Below are positions 42,301 to 51,237 of a stretch of DNA of 64,000 nt, in pieces (position 1 is the stretch's first letter; every line of letters begins with the position of its first letter). Location: assembly GCA_039105265.1 (NCBI GenBank), contig JAPFFF010000014.1:992001-1056000 (forward strand). The letters are read 5' to 3'. The notes under the pieces are model-generated. The model did not search any database. It was given only the letters and a program-made list of their open reading frames with translations, and was not told where the DNA came from. Position numbers and translations under genes: made by a program. Source of the DNA: Tritrichomonas musculus. Its lineage: Eukaryota > Parabasalia > Tritrichomonadida > Tritrichomonadidae.

Positions 42301-42600
42301 AAAGATCCGAATGAAATGGGCGATATTGATAGGCTTCTCAGTTTTAACATGAATAAAAAATGCCCAAATTCAAATTTGGAGAAAGCAGCAGCTTATTACA
42401 AGAAAGCAGCTGAAATGGAAATCAGTGATAGAAAATTTTTGGTTCCCCAGAGGAATGCTCAATTTGATTTAGCTATGATGTATAAAAATGGAAAGGGTGT
42501 TGCTAAAAACAATGAATTATTCATAAAATATTTGACACTTGCAGCAAAAAACAAGCATCCAGATGCAGAATCATTGGCTGAAGATATGAATTTATTGTAA
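39397..42600 (+). CDS. Large Sel1-repeat protein
   Basis: About 1,067 residues from the ATG at 39397 (the frame is open slightly upstream but lacks ATG). After a disordered N-terminus (about 1-70) the protein is a solenoid of Sel1-like repeats of about 36-38 residues, with signatures such as AMYRCAIILKG, AFFELGICYKKGTGVTKNPTEAARIFKQLA and AQYNYARMCHNGIGLAENLEEAGKYY. Well over 20 units are visible. An acidic run (EEEEEEESESG) lies near 960-972, before the last repeats. Sel1 proteins act as scaffolds, for example in ER quality control or signalling. There is no signal peptide or membrane helix, so a cytosolic adaptor is likely. Parabasalids have many such proteins. Confidence 0.88.
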   Translation: MIHVKPKPQQRSAKPVQLKATSSIITNSKNHRRNSFHQDQVNENNPQVQGQLPPLLPNAQIEVKNETNQSADSLYQKGLILMKTDIKKATEMFKLAAEMQHFSAMYSYAHLLSRDLSTAPTALRIMRTAYKNGQKDALFEYAFMLENGIGCSKNIDEAYSVYQKGIENGDGRAMYRCAIILKGNKNKSEEMFRLFNEAAKLNITKAFFELGICYKKGTGVTKNPTEAARIFKQLADANDPNGMLEYAMCLKNGFGINKDEQKFEEMISKALSTNSPDAKLTYANLLESGDGFPQNIELAEKIYKELSEAEPGNRFAQYCYARALQNRGEFNEAFRYYNMAHQKQHPDALFSIAMLQLKLKQNEEGMKNLKLAADAGNQIAQFNYALYLEKEEKPDKNEIIKYYKMAADSGLPNAICNYSSYIIKKDKKLGISLLKKAADKGHALSQYQYAKFELEQWKQNRHNRRNHLKYNNFDEDDCFDDDLNLCTAIQYFEMASANNFCKAQYKLGLIKIKNNDLDEGMKLLKTSSDAGYSKAISKYQSMLNDNSQGFKKEDPDPPYEYACHIPDVDESIAFYDKYYDDNNPLSKLRRYQLLLKKDSKTSLKNIVEMAKSGYDEAKYVYATLLEEGKYCKKNMLEARKFYQEATKLHHLKSMLRYGKLLKVEDQKSAFILFKEAAERGLPIAQYHYARILEMGGAEEEAIVYYKKAVDAGIVKAMFRYGRIHEISTSIKKSYRTSLYYYKLAAKKGYAKAQNNCGRLYELGLGVSKPNKELAVSLYKKAADQGNVIALHNYARALEKGIGIQKDEAKSASIYKKLADDDPDDGLAQYNYARMCHNGIGLAENLEEAGKYYLLAIDNNIAEAKQNYGVMLFNKFHKWNEAAKFFEMAVSGNGGQPSAKYNYAQLLKRGMGLNEDKKKAESLLHDAAEELFLPAIVAYAELLKNKGEEEETENEYNEEEEEEESESGNKDPNEMGDIDRLLSFNMNKKCPNSNLEKAAAYYKKAAEMEISDRKFLVPQRNAQFDLAMMYKNGKGVAKNNELFIKYLTLAAKNKHPDAESLAEDMNLL

Positions 42601-43024
42601 TTTATTAATATTATGTTTTTATTATATATATTAAATGCGTTTATTGAAAAATATACATTTGTTTTTGTAATTGGCTTTGATTAACATTTTTGTGTTTTGA
42701 GATGTAATATCGCATCAACAAATGATTCTTTTCTATGAAGATAAAGAATATAAATTTTTCTTATCTTTTTATTGGGAGCATAATGATCATAGAGCTAAAG
42801 TTATTCAAAAAAGATAAGTCACCTTATTTAAAAAGTTCAACTTTTTAATAGAATTTCTATAAAAACACGTTGGAAAGTGACGTATCGTTTTTAAAATAGC
42901 TTTATCCTGATGGAGAAAAAATAATCATACAATTTTCTTTGCATATATTTTTTTTATTTATTTATTGTTTGTTTCTATTATGATAGAGAATAAAAACAAA
43001 AATTTTTCAAAAGATTCAATAAAT
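42601..43024. other. Convergent spacer
   Basis: AT-rich DNA between the 3' ends of the Sel1 and tubulin-ligase-like genes. It holds both transcription ends. No gene or repeat was recognised. Confidence 0.5.
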
Positions 43025-44389
43025 TTAAAAAAGTTTGAAGAAAGCTTCGCTATTTTCATTAAGAAACTTAGCCTGCTCTTGCTCATCCATTGTCAGCCAA
43101 TTCTCTAATGCAACATCTAAATTTGAATGTTTCTCAAGTAGCGGACCAAGCCTCTGAACGCGATCCTTTGTTGGATATACACACCTGAACATTCCGAGTC
43201 TCTTTTGGGCAAGTTCATATTCATAAATTGCAGCCATCGATGATTCTGGCTTATATTCTTTATCTTCATTTTTGAATAGATTATATGAAATATCAACTTT
43301 ATCTGATGGCTTTGGAATGAGACCAATATTGAAGAGATCACGGACAACTGGGGATTTGACGAAATAGTCTAGTTCAGATGATGTCCCGAGAGCTGGGGTG
43401 ACATTTACCTCAAGAATGTAGATTTCACCTTTGTCATCAAGCATGACGTCAAATCCAAAAAGTTCAAATGAATTGCGATGATTTTGCTGTGTTAAGAAAA
43501 TTTCTCTAGAAGCCATAATTACAGTAACAAAAGCGTCATCAATTTTATTTCTAATTTCATCAGGATTGAATCCATTTTCTTTTAGCCAAGGCCAAAATGG
43601 ACGATGTGTCCATTTGTTTCCTTTTCCATCTTGAGATAGATCATTAGTGACCTTAAAGTTACCATTTTTGTTGATTGAGAAATTAGTTAAATGAGCATAT
43701 CGGTTTGAAATATCATCAAAATTATCGTTGTACTGTTCTGTTGCAAGCCTAACAAGACCATTTTCGTGAACATATATTCTGAGAGGATCGAGAGACATGA
43801 CTGCAACATAAAATCGAAGATCAAACTTAAGGCCATTAATAAGGAGAGGATTGGCAACGTATTTCTGGATAATTCTTTGAGATCTTGGGTTGCTTGGTAG
43901 TTCGTCAATAACTGTGATCCCATTTCCACGGGAACCACCACCTGGTTTCGATATCCATAAAGGAGAATCTCCAAAATGTTCACAAAGTTCATCATATTCG
44001 TTAGGAAGCGAGTATGATTGTGGATAAAATGAAGGTATTTGACCTGTTCTTTTTCCAAAAGCTTTCATCACTCTGTCATAGCCAGATTTTGAACCAAGGG
44101 AAAATGTTTTATTAAAATGGGTAACACGCTGGTAAGATTTGAGATAGTTTGATCCTCTGCTTTCATCAATTGTGCCACAAATGAGATTAGCATCTTTGAG
44201 TGCATCAACTTCAGTGAAATTTGAGCAATGCAAGATATTATGAATCAAACGTGCTGCATATCCTGTTCTTGCATATGCCCCTTCCTCCTGAATAAATGGA
44301 GGATCTTCCTTTGTGCGAAATTTGTAGTGCTCAACAGGATATGGATGATCCTTTAAAAAGGAATCAAATGCAGAGCTGTGATCTGTCAT
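43025..44389 (-). CDS. Tubulin-tyrosine-ligase-like (TTLL) enzyme
   Basis: A 454-residue ATP-grasp enzyme of the TTL family. Motifs in order are LWISKPGGGSRGNGITVI (about residues 138-155), QKYVANPLLINGLKFDLRFYV (about 175-196), and YAHLTNFSINKNG. Then come KWTHRPFWPWL and the metal- and ATP-binding FELFGFDVMLDDKGEIYILEVN with the ExN pair. TTLLs add glutamate or glycine chains (or tyrosine) to tubulin tails and modify flagellar and pelta-axostyle microtubules. The RFYV and LEVN-x-x-PAL segments fit a glutamylase such as TTLL1/4/5/6/9, but the exact subtype cannot be set. The catalytic core looks complete. Confidence 0.9.
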   Translation of the reverse strand: MTDHSSAFDSFLKDHPYPVEHYKFRTKEDPPFIQEEGAYARTGYAARLIHNILHCSNFTEVDALKDANLICGTIDESRGSNYLKSYQRVTHFNKTFSLGSKSGYDRVMKAFGKRTGQIPSFYPQSYSLPNEYDELCEHFGDSPLWISKPGGGSRGNGITVIDELPSNPRSQRIIQKYVANPLLINGLKFDLRFYVAVMSLDPLRIYVHENGLVRLATEQYNDNFDDISNRYAHLTNFSINKNGNFKVTNDLSQDGKGNKWTHRPFWPWLKENGFNPDEIRNKIDDAFVTVIMASREIFLTQQNHRNSFELFGFDVMLDDKGEIYILEVNVTPALGTSSELDYFVKSPVVRDLFNIGLIPKPSDKVDISYNLFKNEDKEYKPESSMAAIYEYELAQKRLGMFRCVYPTKDRVQRLGPLLEKHSNLDVALENWLTMDEQEQAKFLNENSEAFFKLF

Positions 44390-44569
44390 TTTAATAAATA
44401 AAATAGGAAAACCAAATAACTAAATTAAACGGCTTGCTCTGAAACAAAAGAAACTTTTCATAAAAATTTAATCCTAAGTTAGAAATATTTCAATGGAATC
44501 ATTTAAATAATTTGAATAATAAAAAAAAAATAACTTAAATTAAAATTATAGCTAAAATTTTAATTTTCT

Positions 44570-46231
44570 TTATTCAGTCTTTGGCTTTTGTTGCTCTTCT
44601 CCTTCTTCATCAGAGTATTCATAAACAACTTTCCTCCTTTTACCTCTATGTCCAGATTTGTCACCTTTTTCAGCTCTTCTGCTATGATGGCTAGGTTTAT
44701 TGCTTGGAGCGAGCAATGGAAGGCAGCAGCAAAGTGATAATGGAACGAAAATGACAGTAGCAACTACAGCGATAGCTAGGGCTGGATTTTCTTTATAAAG
44801 GTTAATATATCCATTAACAAATGAGTTGGCAGCGTTGTTAATGGTAGCTGTTAAATCACCATCTGGATTTTGGACTGTTTGTTGATATGATTGTTGCTCA
44901 ACATTTTGCTTTAAAACTGAGCGTTGCTTGGTTTGATGTGCTTGTTGTGGAAGTGGTTCTCCAAATTCTGGCATTCCTGGGCGTGGTTCGAGACGTTTAA
45001 GTTCGATATTTTGTAATCTACGCATTGGGAAGAAACGTTGGCGATTCCAATTATGAACAAGAGCTTCATCAGTTGAAACAAGGATGTTGTTGAAACATTC
45101 ACCTTTGGATGATGAAGAGAATTCGAAACCGATTCCGTTGATAACATCTAAGTTATGAACATTAGGTTCTTCATAATAATCTGGATTGGGGATCTTACGA
45201 GGTGCCCATGGTCCTTTGTATGCTGGGTTCTTAATTTGTGGTGCATTCCATTTACCTTTATACTTTGGATTTCTAATAGCAGGAGGATAATATTTACCAC
45301 ATCCACGAGCTTCAACACATTTTGGATTATCGATAAGTGGAGCTTCCCATTGTCCAAAGAATTCATCATCCCATTCAGCTGGTTTAGGAACCTTTGGATC
45401 TGGGATTCTGGGTGGTTCATTAAGAAGCCATCCATTTGGTGGGTTAAGTTTGTTTGGATTGGGGATATATTCTGGTTGTGTTTCGTCCCAGTCGTCTGGC
45501 TTCTTTGCAGATGGATCTGGGTACATTTCATTATCAACCCAATCAGCTGGTTTCTTGTCATTTGGATCATCAATTTCCTTTGGTGGGTTAACTTCTGGTT
45601 GGAATCCATTAAATAAACTGCCTTGCTTAACGGAACTTGCATCAACTAAAATTTCATATGTGTTATCTGGTCTGATAATAAGGGTGTAAAGATGAGTAAG
45701 TCTATCATTTGGAACTTTTGGACAATCTTTTAATACATGTTCAACAACTTGTCCAGTCTTGCTGTTCTTATGGCAGAAATTGAAAACAACCTTATCTGTA
45801 GTTCCACAACGATCTGGACCAAATTTAATAATGTATGGGGTTCTTGGATTAACAACATCAGGGTTAAAATTGGCGCCATAAACTTTCATTGCTGCTCCAC
45901 CACAAGTAAGTGATTCTTGGAAGCGAACTTCATATTGAATAATGAGTGGTTGGTTGTTAAGCTTGAGTGGGGTGTCAAACCTTGTTGAAATAGCATAATT
46001 TGCATTTGCAGTTTTGGTAACAAGAACCTTTTCATAAGGAACAAAATTGCTTCGTTCAACAGCCCATTCACCAGTGTAATGTGGAAATGAGGAAGGAATA
46101 TAATAATTATCCCAATCGCTATCCTTGAATGATTGGAAATGAACGTATTTGCCTTCTGGCTTGTTTGGTATCTTTCTCTTTTTAGGGGGATCTGAGAAAG
46201 CTATTCCTGCTAAAAGGAATAAAAAGTACAT
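44570..46231 (-). CDS. CNX: Calnexin, ER membrane lectin chaperone
   Basis: About 553 residues from the ATG at 46231. The frame is open further upstream without family similarity, and the short signal peptide MYFLFLLAGIAFS supports this start. The lectin domain includes FKDSDWDNYYIPSSFPHYTGEW and CGGAAMKVYG. The P-domain has repeats of the type KKPADWVDNEMYPDP and KKPDDWDE, followed by GKWNAPQIKNPAYKGPW-type units. A second globular part reads HNLDVINGIGFEFSSSS. A membrane helix near residues 477-500 (ALAIAVVATVIFVPLSLCCCLPLL) and a basic/acidic cytosolic tail distinguish it from soluble calreticulin. It binds monoglucosylated N-glycans and Ca2+ in ER folding quality control. The Gln-rich linker before the membrane helix is long. 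Confidence 0.93.
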   Translation of the reverse strand: MYFLFLLAGIAFSDPPKKRKIPNKPEGKYVHFQSFKDSDWDNYYIPSSFPHYTGEWAVERSNFVPYEKVLVTKTANANYAISTRFDTPLKLNNQPLIIQYEVRFQESLTCGGAAMKVYGANFNPDVVNPRTPYIIKFGPDRCGTTDKVVFNFCHKNSKTGQVVEHVLKDCPKVPNDRLTHLYTLIIRPDNTYEILVDASSVKQGSLFNGFQPEVNPPKEIDDPNDKKPADWVDNEMYPDPSAKKPDDWDETQPEYIPNPNKLNPPNGWLLNEPPRIPDPKVPKPAEWDDEFFGQWEAPLIDNPKCVEARGCGKYYPPAIRNPKYKGKWNAPQIKNPAYKGPWAPRKIPNPDYYEEPNVHNLDVINGIGFEFSSSSKGECFNNILVSTDEALVHNWNRQRFFPMRRLQNIELKRLEPRPGMPEFGEPLPQQAHQTKQRSVLKQNVEQQSYQQTVQNPDGDLTATINNAANSFVNGYINLYKENPALAIAVVATVIFVPLSLCCCLPLLAPSNKPSHHSRRAEKGDKSGHRGKRRKVVYEYSDEEGEEQQKPKTE

Positions 46232-46699
46232 AAAAAAAGATGATATGACTGAACATTTAAGTACTAACTTGGCCTTAATTTTGAATAAAAATTCAATATT
46301 ATAAAGCTTTCTTTGGCAATATTTTTTTTTCAACAAATCAGATATTTATATTCATCAGTTTATATTTGCATTTTTTTGGAAAAAAATTATAAACGATGAT
46401 TTCAATATCGATCTATTCGACCATATATTTCAATAGTTATTTGTCTTTCAAAAATTAATTGAAAAAGCCAGATAATTATTATCCTGATTTTTTATTAATT
46501 TTTTTTTAAAACATATGAAATCCCATTAACCAAAAATAAATAAATAATTATGTAAACAATTAATTGTTTTTTTCAATTGAAAACGATCATTATGTGGTTA
46601 ACATCAATTATTTTTTGAAAAAAATTGCTTTTATTTACATTTATTTCTTTTGTTTCTCCTTTAAATGAAAGATTCTTTTTCTTCTAGATCCGTTGAGGA
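46232..46699. other. AT-rich upstream region of calnexin
   Basis: It contains the short upstream sequence TCATATCATC about 10-20 bp before the start, which fits the TCA-type initiator. Otherwise it is AT-rich and without a recognisable feature. Confidence 0.5.
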
Positions 46700-47755
46700 G
46701 AATCATCAGTACTAAAATGAGAATTTTCACTTGCATCATTTTCTTCTTCTTTTTTCATTCAACATTATTTACTTCTTCTTTATTTTCATTCTCATAATTA
46801 TATTTATCTTTACGTTTATTCTCTTCTTCAAATATATCATCATCTTCATTTAAATTTTCTTTAATTTGATTTAGATTTATATCTTCTTTAATTTCTTTTT
46901 TATTCTCACTTTTATCATAACTTTGACCAAATGCTATCTTGTATTTTACATCTTTATATAGCGAATTCTGAAGTGGGCAATTAGTTACATAAGGATTATA
47001 ATTCTCATCATTTTATTCTTCGTCATCTTCAAAAATAACTTTTGTTGTTTGCCTCCAATTTTGGCTTCGCTTTAATTTAACTTTATTTCGAAGAAAAATA
47101 ATATTTTCTATATTCTCTCGCTTCATTTTACGAAGTTCATATTCAATATTTTTTAATTTTTGCTTATAAGTCCCTATTTTTTGCTTTTTTTCGGAATGTC
47201 CTTCTGATAGCTAATATGATTTCTACCTTAGTTTCTGAATTCAAAAAATAATCTCTTTGCCCTTTTGCTGTATCAATAGCTCTTTCGATTTTTTTTAGTT
47301 GGACATGTTTTTTTTTTGCACTTTTGCTTTAAGGAAAGCGATTTCAGCTTGCTGGTTAACGTAATTTTGCTCGTTATACGTTCTTCGAATTAATGATAAT
47401 TTATTATCGAGCTCTACTTTTTCTTTATTTAAATTTACAAGTTTTTGTTTTTGATTTTTGGTTTGCTCATTATCTTCTGGTATTCCTAAACAAGTTCGTA
47501 AACGGCGCAATTCTACATTTAACGGAATCATTGATTTTTTCGTTTCATTAAAATTTTTTGAAATCTTTTGATATTCTCTTTTATTTTCGATAGGGTCATC
47601 ATATTCGTTTAGTGATGAATTTAGAAATACATTTGAGCAGGGGCTATTGAAAAGGATTTGTTGATTGATCTTGAAGTTCTAGGAAAAAAATTATTTATCT
47701 TTTCCGGAGAAAAAGTTTTTGAGAAAAGAGAAGGAATATCTGATTTATTATTCAT
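46700..47755 (-). pseudogene. Coiled-coil protein pseudogene
   Basis: From ATG 47755 the minus strand reads MNNKSDIPSLFSKTFSPEK, then coiled coil (ELRRLRTCLGIPEDNEQTKN, LDNKLSLIRRTYNEQNYVNQ), then acidic and basic helical segments (NIEYELRKMKRENIENIIFL, YKDVKYKIAFGQSYDKSE). Continuity requires changes of frame at about 47625, at the A run near 47310-47318 and near 47190, plus stops such as near 47010. Clear amino-acid-like composition over about 1 kb with multiple breaks argues for a decayed host gene of about 330 codons rather than chance. The family is unknown. Spurious breaks from base errors at the homopolymers cannot be excluded, but there are too many for that alone. Confidence 0.6.
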
Positions 47756-48037
47756 AATAATAATTCTAAAAATCTATTTTCATGATAAAGTACGTTGATT
47801 TAGATAGCATTCAATTTCTATTCAATATAATTGAAAAAGTGAAATATTTTAAATTGAAAAAAAATTAAATTTTATTTTATATTTATCTTTTCCATTTTTT
47901 AAATTTACATTTTAACTTTTATTTATTAGTTTAAGTCGCCTATTATCTATTTTAATTTTATGTATATATATGTAAAATAAAATAATTAAAAAAAATCATT
48001 TATTCTTTACATAGAATTTTCCATCAACGAAAAATCT

Positions 48038-50632
48038 ATGAATGATAAAGATTCAGAATATCAAATTTATTTAAATAATTTTATCAAAGTTTGCCAAAAC
48101 CCTGAAGATAATGCAGCTATTGATCTGCTCACTCAAAAAGCAAGAAGTAATGAACCAGATGATTTCAGATTATTTCTTGAATATAACTTATATATTTTTC
48201 AAAATCCACAAATTCATCCATCGGCTTCATTTTTTTCAGTAATTTTTATCATGAATGCTTTCCGTCGGATACCTGATATTAAAAATAAGTGGTTTGATGA
48301 TAAAGTTCTTCGAGTACATCAAGAAGTAAAAAATACTATTATTGGTGGTTTAGAAAATGAAAATGTATCCATCAGAAATGTATGTTCGGAAATCATTGCT
48401 AATATTGTTAAACTCGAAGAAAATTCATGGCCAGATGTTTGCGCAATGCTTATCAGTAATATCAGGACACAAAGTACAAATCATCTTCGCGCACTTGGAT
48501 CAATACGCTGCTTATCAGATATATTTTATTTTCCTTTTATCATTAATATGCCACCTAAAATGCCACTACCAGACTTTATGATGGAACTCATTATGAGCTT
48601 AATTTATGCAATTGGTGAAGAAAATCTGTTTATTCCTTCACGAATAGATGCCTGCACAGCCCTTATTGAAATTACCAATCAATTTCCATTCGATTATAAC
48701 AATGAAATGATTAATACTATAATGCAGATTGTTGTTCAATCACTCAAGTTTGATGACCTTTATCAAGATTTATTCAAATTATTAACTTGTATCGTTGAAA
48801 ATAACTACAATAGTCTCAAACACCCAGGTAATAATACAATTTCAAATATCAATAATGTTATTCATAATGAAATTGCAACCAAAAAAGGTCCATTTAAAAT
48901 CATTGCTATTTCATATTTAGCAGAAATTTCATATTTTGAAAAGAAAAAAGGCATTTTAGACCAGACCTTTTCTTGTAGCACAGCCACAGAATTTGTGGAT
49001 CAACTCCTACAATGCTTAATTGATATTGAAGATCCACAAAATTTGGAACCAGAAGATCCTTTAACTTTAACCTCGCATAATGCCGCAATCACAGCTCTTA
49101 GAGCATTTTTTTATCACAATGCACAAGTTATTTTTGAGAATGTTGATAGTTTTTTCCATAAATATATAGTTAGCCAAAATTGGATTGAGGTTCATGCTGC
49201 TATATATTCAATAGCTTCTATTTGTGTTGAGCCATCGACTGGCAGTGATAAACCATATTATTATACAATTAAAGATTTTTTAGAATCAATTTTACCATAT
49301 ATTATAGCGCACGCTGGTGAAAATGCCATGTGCTTGCGAACTAAAGATACTTCAATGTGGATAATTTCTAGTATTTTTGAATGCTATCCAACAATTGCTC
49401 AAAATGATGATGCTATCCCCAAAATTTTGACTTTATTTTCTGAAACAATGAATCCCAAATTCCCTCCAATTATTATTAAACGATCGTGCAATATCTTCGC
49501 TTCTATCGCTCCACAATGTAATAAAATTTTCCTCGACTCCAACTTCAAAAAAATAACCGAAATAATTCTTATGATTATTCAAAATCTCGAGCCAACTATG
49601 GATATCAAAACTATCCAAAGACCGTTTAGCGCGCTTAACTCACTAATCAATAATTGTTCAAATTCATGTGATCAACAAATACTTGATTTGTTTAATATGT
49701 TTGTTAATCTTCTTCAAAATGGAAATTGCCCAGAAATACTTATATCACAAATTAGTCTTACATCAGCCGCAATTATTAAGAAAATACCAAATGCATTCCG
49801 TCAAAATGCTGAACAACTTATGCTTTTATTTATCAGACTAATCGATATTACAACCCAACCACCTTCTGATTACCAGCAAAAAGACTTTAACTATTCAGAA
49901 TATGATATTGATAAATGGGAAAATGTTTTGATAACTTTAGCCAATTTAATTGATATCATTGATAAGAACTATCAAGTATACTCTTCATTGATTTCAAATT
50001 CTGTGTTTAACGCTTTAAATACAAATCAACTGAATTTGATAAAGCTTGCTTTAAAAACGCTTGGAAAACTCTATGAATACTTTCCAAAAGAATTAATGAA
50101 CGAATATCTCGAGCCTACACTTGATTCAATTACACTTTTAATTTCTTCAAAGCCTCCTGACTCTATTTTACCTCTTAGATCATCAATTATATTCTTATAT
50201 GGCAAAATGTTTGCTAAACTAGGAAGTGAATATATAGATTTTCGCAATCAAAAACATAATGAAATGATAAATAGAATTGATCAAGCTTGGGCTGATGGAT
50301 TGCAACCAGATGATTATATTGATCTTTATTCATGTATTGTTTATTCTTATAGATGCTTATTTATTGGATTTTCAAAACATAAGGATTTTTTGAAAGTTGA
50401 ATGTGACAAAATCTTTGCTTTCTTTAAAATGATATATGATCAAAAAGCTTTTAATGATGAGTTGCTGAGACTTATTTATGATTTACTTAAATTGATCGGA
50501 GAAACATTGCAGGAAGAAATCAACCTGAAAATTAACAAAAGGTATATTCGGCATCTTGTTAAGATAAGTTTCGACAACCCAAAATTGGAAAAGATAGCTA
50601 AAGATTTAATGGAATTTCTTAGTGATTTGTAA
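48038..50632 (+). CDS. KPNB1: Importin beta-1 (karyopherin beta)
   Basis: An 864-residue HEAT-repeat protein, matching the about 870 of importin beta-1. The N-terminal part has FRLFLEYNLYIFQNP and a short importin-N-like region. ENSWPDVCAMLISNI corresponds to the WPELIPxLxxN block. MCLRTKDTSMWIISSIFECYP corresponds to the VRDTAAWTxGRICE repeat. Helical repeats continue to the end. The protein carries importin-alpha/NLS cargo through nuclear pores and is released by RanGTP. It is divergent from the animal proteins, so another beta-karyopherin is possible, but length and the two blocks favour importin beta-1. Confidence 0.72.
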   Translation: MNDKDSEYQIYLNNFIKVCQNPEDNAAIDLLTQKARSNEPDDFRLFLEYNLYIFQNPQIHPSASFFSVIFIMNAFRRIPDIKNKWFDDKVLRVHQEVKNTIIGGLENENVSIRNVCSEIIANIVKLEENSWPDVCAMLISNIRTQSTNHLRALGSIRCLSDIFYFPFIINMPPKMPLPDFMMELIMSLIYAIGEENLFIPSRIDACTALIEITNQFPFDYNNEMINTIMQIVVQSLKFDDLYQDLFKLLTCIVENNYNSLKHPGNNTISNINNVIHNEIATKKGPFKIIAISYLAEISYFEKKKGILDQTFSCSTATEFVDQLLQCLIDIEDPQNLEPEDPLTLTSHNAAITALRAFFYHNAQVIFENVDSFFHKYIVSQNWIEVHAAIYSIASICVEPSTGSDKPYYYTIKDFLESILPYIIAHAGENAMCLRTKDTSMWIISSIFECYPTIAQNDDAIPKILTLFSETMNPKFPPIIIKRSCNIFASIAPQCNKIFLDSNFKKITEIILMIIQNLEPTMDIKTIQRPFSALNSLINNCSNSCDQQILDLFNMFVNLLQNGNCPEILISQISLTSAAIIKKIPNAFRQNAEQLMLLFIRLIDITTQPPSDYQQKDFNYSEYDIDKWENVLITLANLIDIIDKNYQVYSSLISNSVFNALNTNQLNLIKLALKTLGKLYEYFPKELMNEYLEPTLDSITLLISSKPPDSILPLRSSIIFLYGKMFAKLGSEYIDFRNQKHNEMINRIDQAWADGLQPDDYIDLYSCIVYSYRCLFIGFSKHKDFLKVECDKIFAFFKMIYDQKAFNDELLRLIYDLLKLIGETLQEEINLKINKRYIRHLVKISFDNPKLEKIAKDLMEFLSDL

Positions 50633-50739
50633 AATATTTTTATATAATCATTTTTTACTATTTTATTATCAATCATATGCTTATTTGTTTTAAGACATCG
50701 TATTGATTTCTATAGAAAAAACCAAATACTACACAATTC

Positions 50740-51144
50740 TTAAGGACGATTTCTTCGAGGTGTTGACACAGTAGCAAAAGGAATGTATGACCTCTTTCTT
50801 TGCATCAAATCAATTCTCCTCTCAATGGAATCGATTTGCAATTGCAAACTTGCATTTTCATTTGTCATCTTTCTAACATGAGCTTTAAGTTTAGACAATT
50901 TCACATGATCTGGTTTACCTTGCTGTAAAATATGCGGCGAGCTTTGAATAATAGTAAGATTTTGCTTTAATAATCGAAGTTGGCTTTCAGCTTTTAATAG
51001 ATTTATATATGTTTCTTCAAGCTGTTTGTTAGAATTTATATTAAATGATAAATCAATGTTTTCTTGCTCTAAATCGTTTGCTCTTTGTTTTAAAAAATAC
51101 AAAATTGTTAAATCACGATTATAATTAATCGTTGATACAATCAT
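50740..51144 (-). CDS. Small coiled-coil protein
   Basis: From the first ATG (51144) the protein has about 134 residues. The frame is open another 31 codons upstream to 51237 but begins only with TTG. It contains two coiled-coil stretches (FLKQRANDLEQENIDLSFNI and KAHVRKMTNENASLQLQIDS, running to RIDLMQRKRS) and a short basic C-terminus (STPRRNRP). No membrane helix or known domain. It is convergent with importin beta. A centrosomal or cytoskeletal component is conceivable from its form but unsupported. Confidence 0.55.
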   Translation of the reverse strand: MIVSTINYNRDLTILYFLKQRANDLEQENIDLSFNINSNKQLEETYINLLKAESQLRLLKQNLTIIQSSPHILQQGKPDHVKLSKLKAHVRKMTNENASLQLQIDSIERRIDLMQRKRSYIPFATVSTPRRNRP

Positions 51145-51237
51145 TTCTTTTGGATTCTTTTGATCAATTGTTAAAGGATCGATTGATAATAGGAGATTAT
51201 CAAGTTTTTTCTTGACTGTGCTATATATTGTTAACAA

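Noticed and set aside
45155-45616. Plus-strand 153-codon Trp/Phe-rich frame
   Set aside because: Antisense of the calnexin P-domain. The Pro/Asp-rich sense repeats give Trp-rich antisense by chance.
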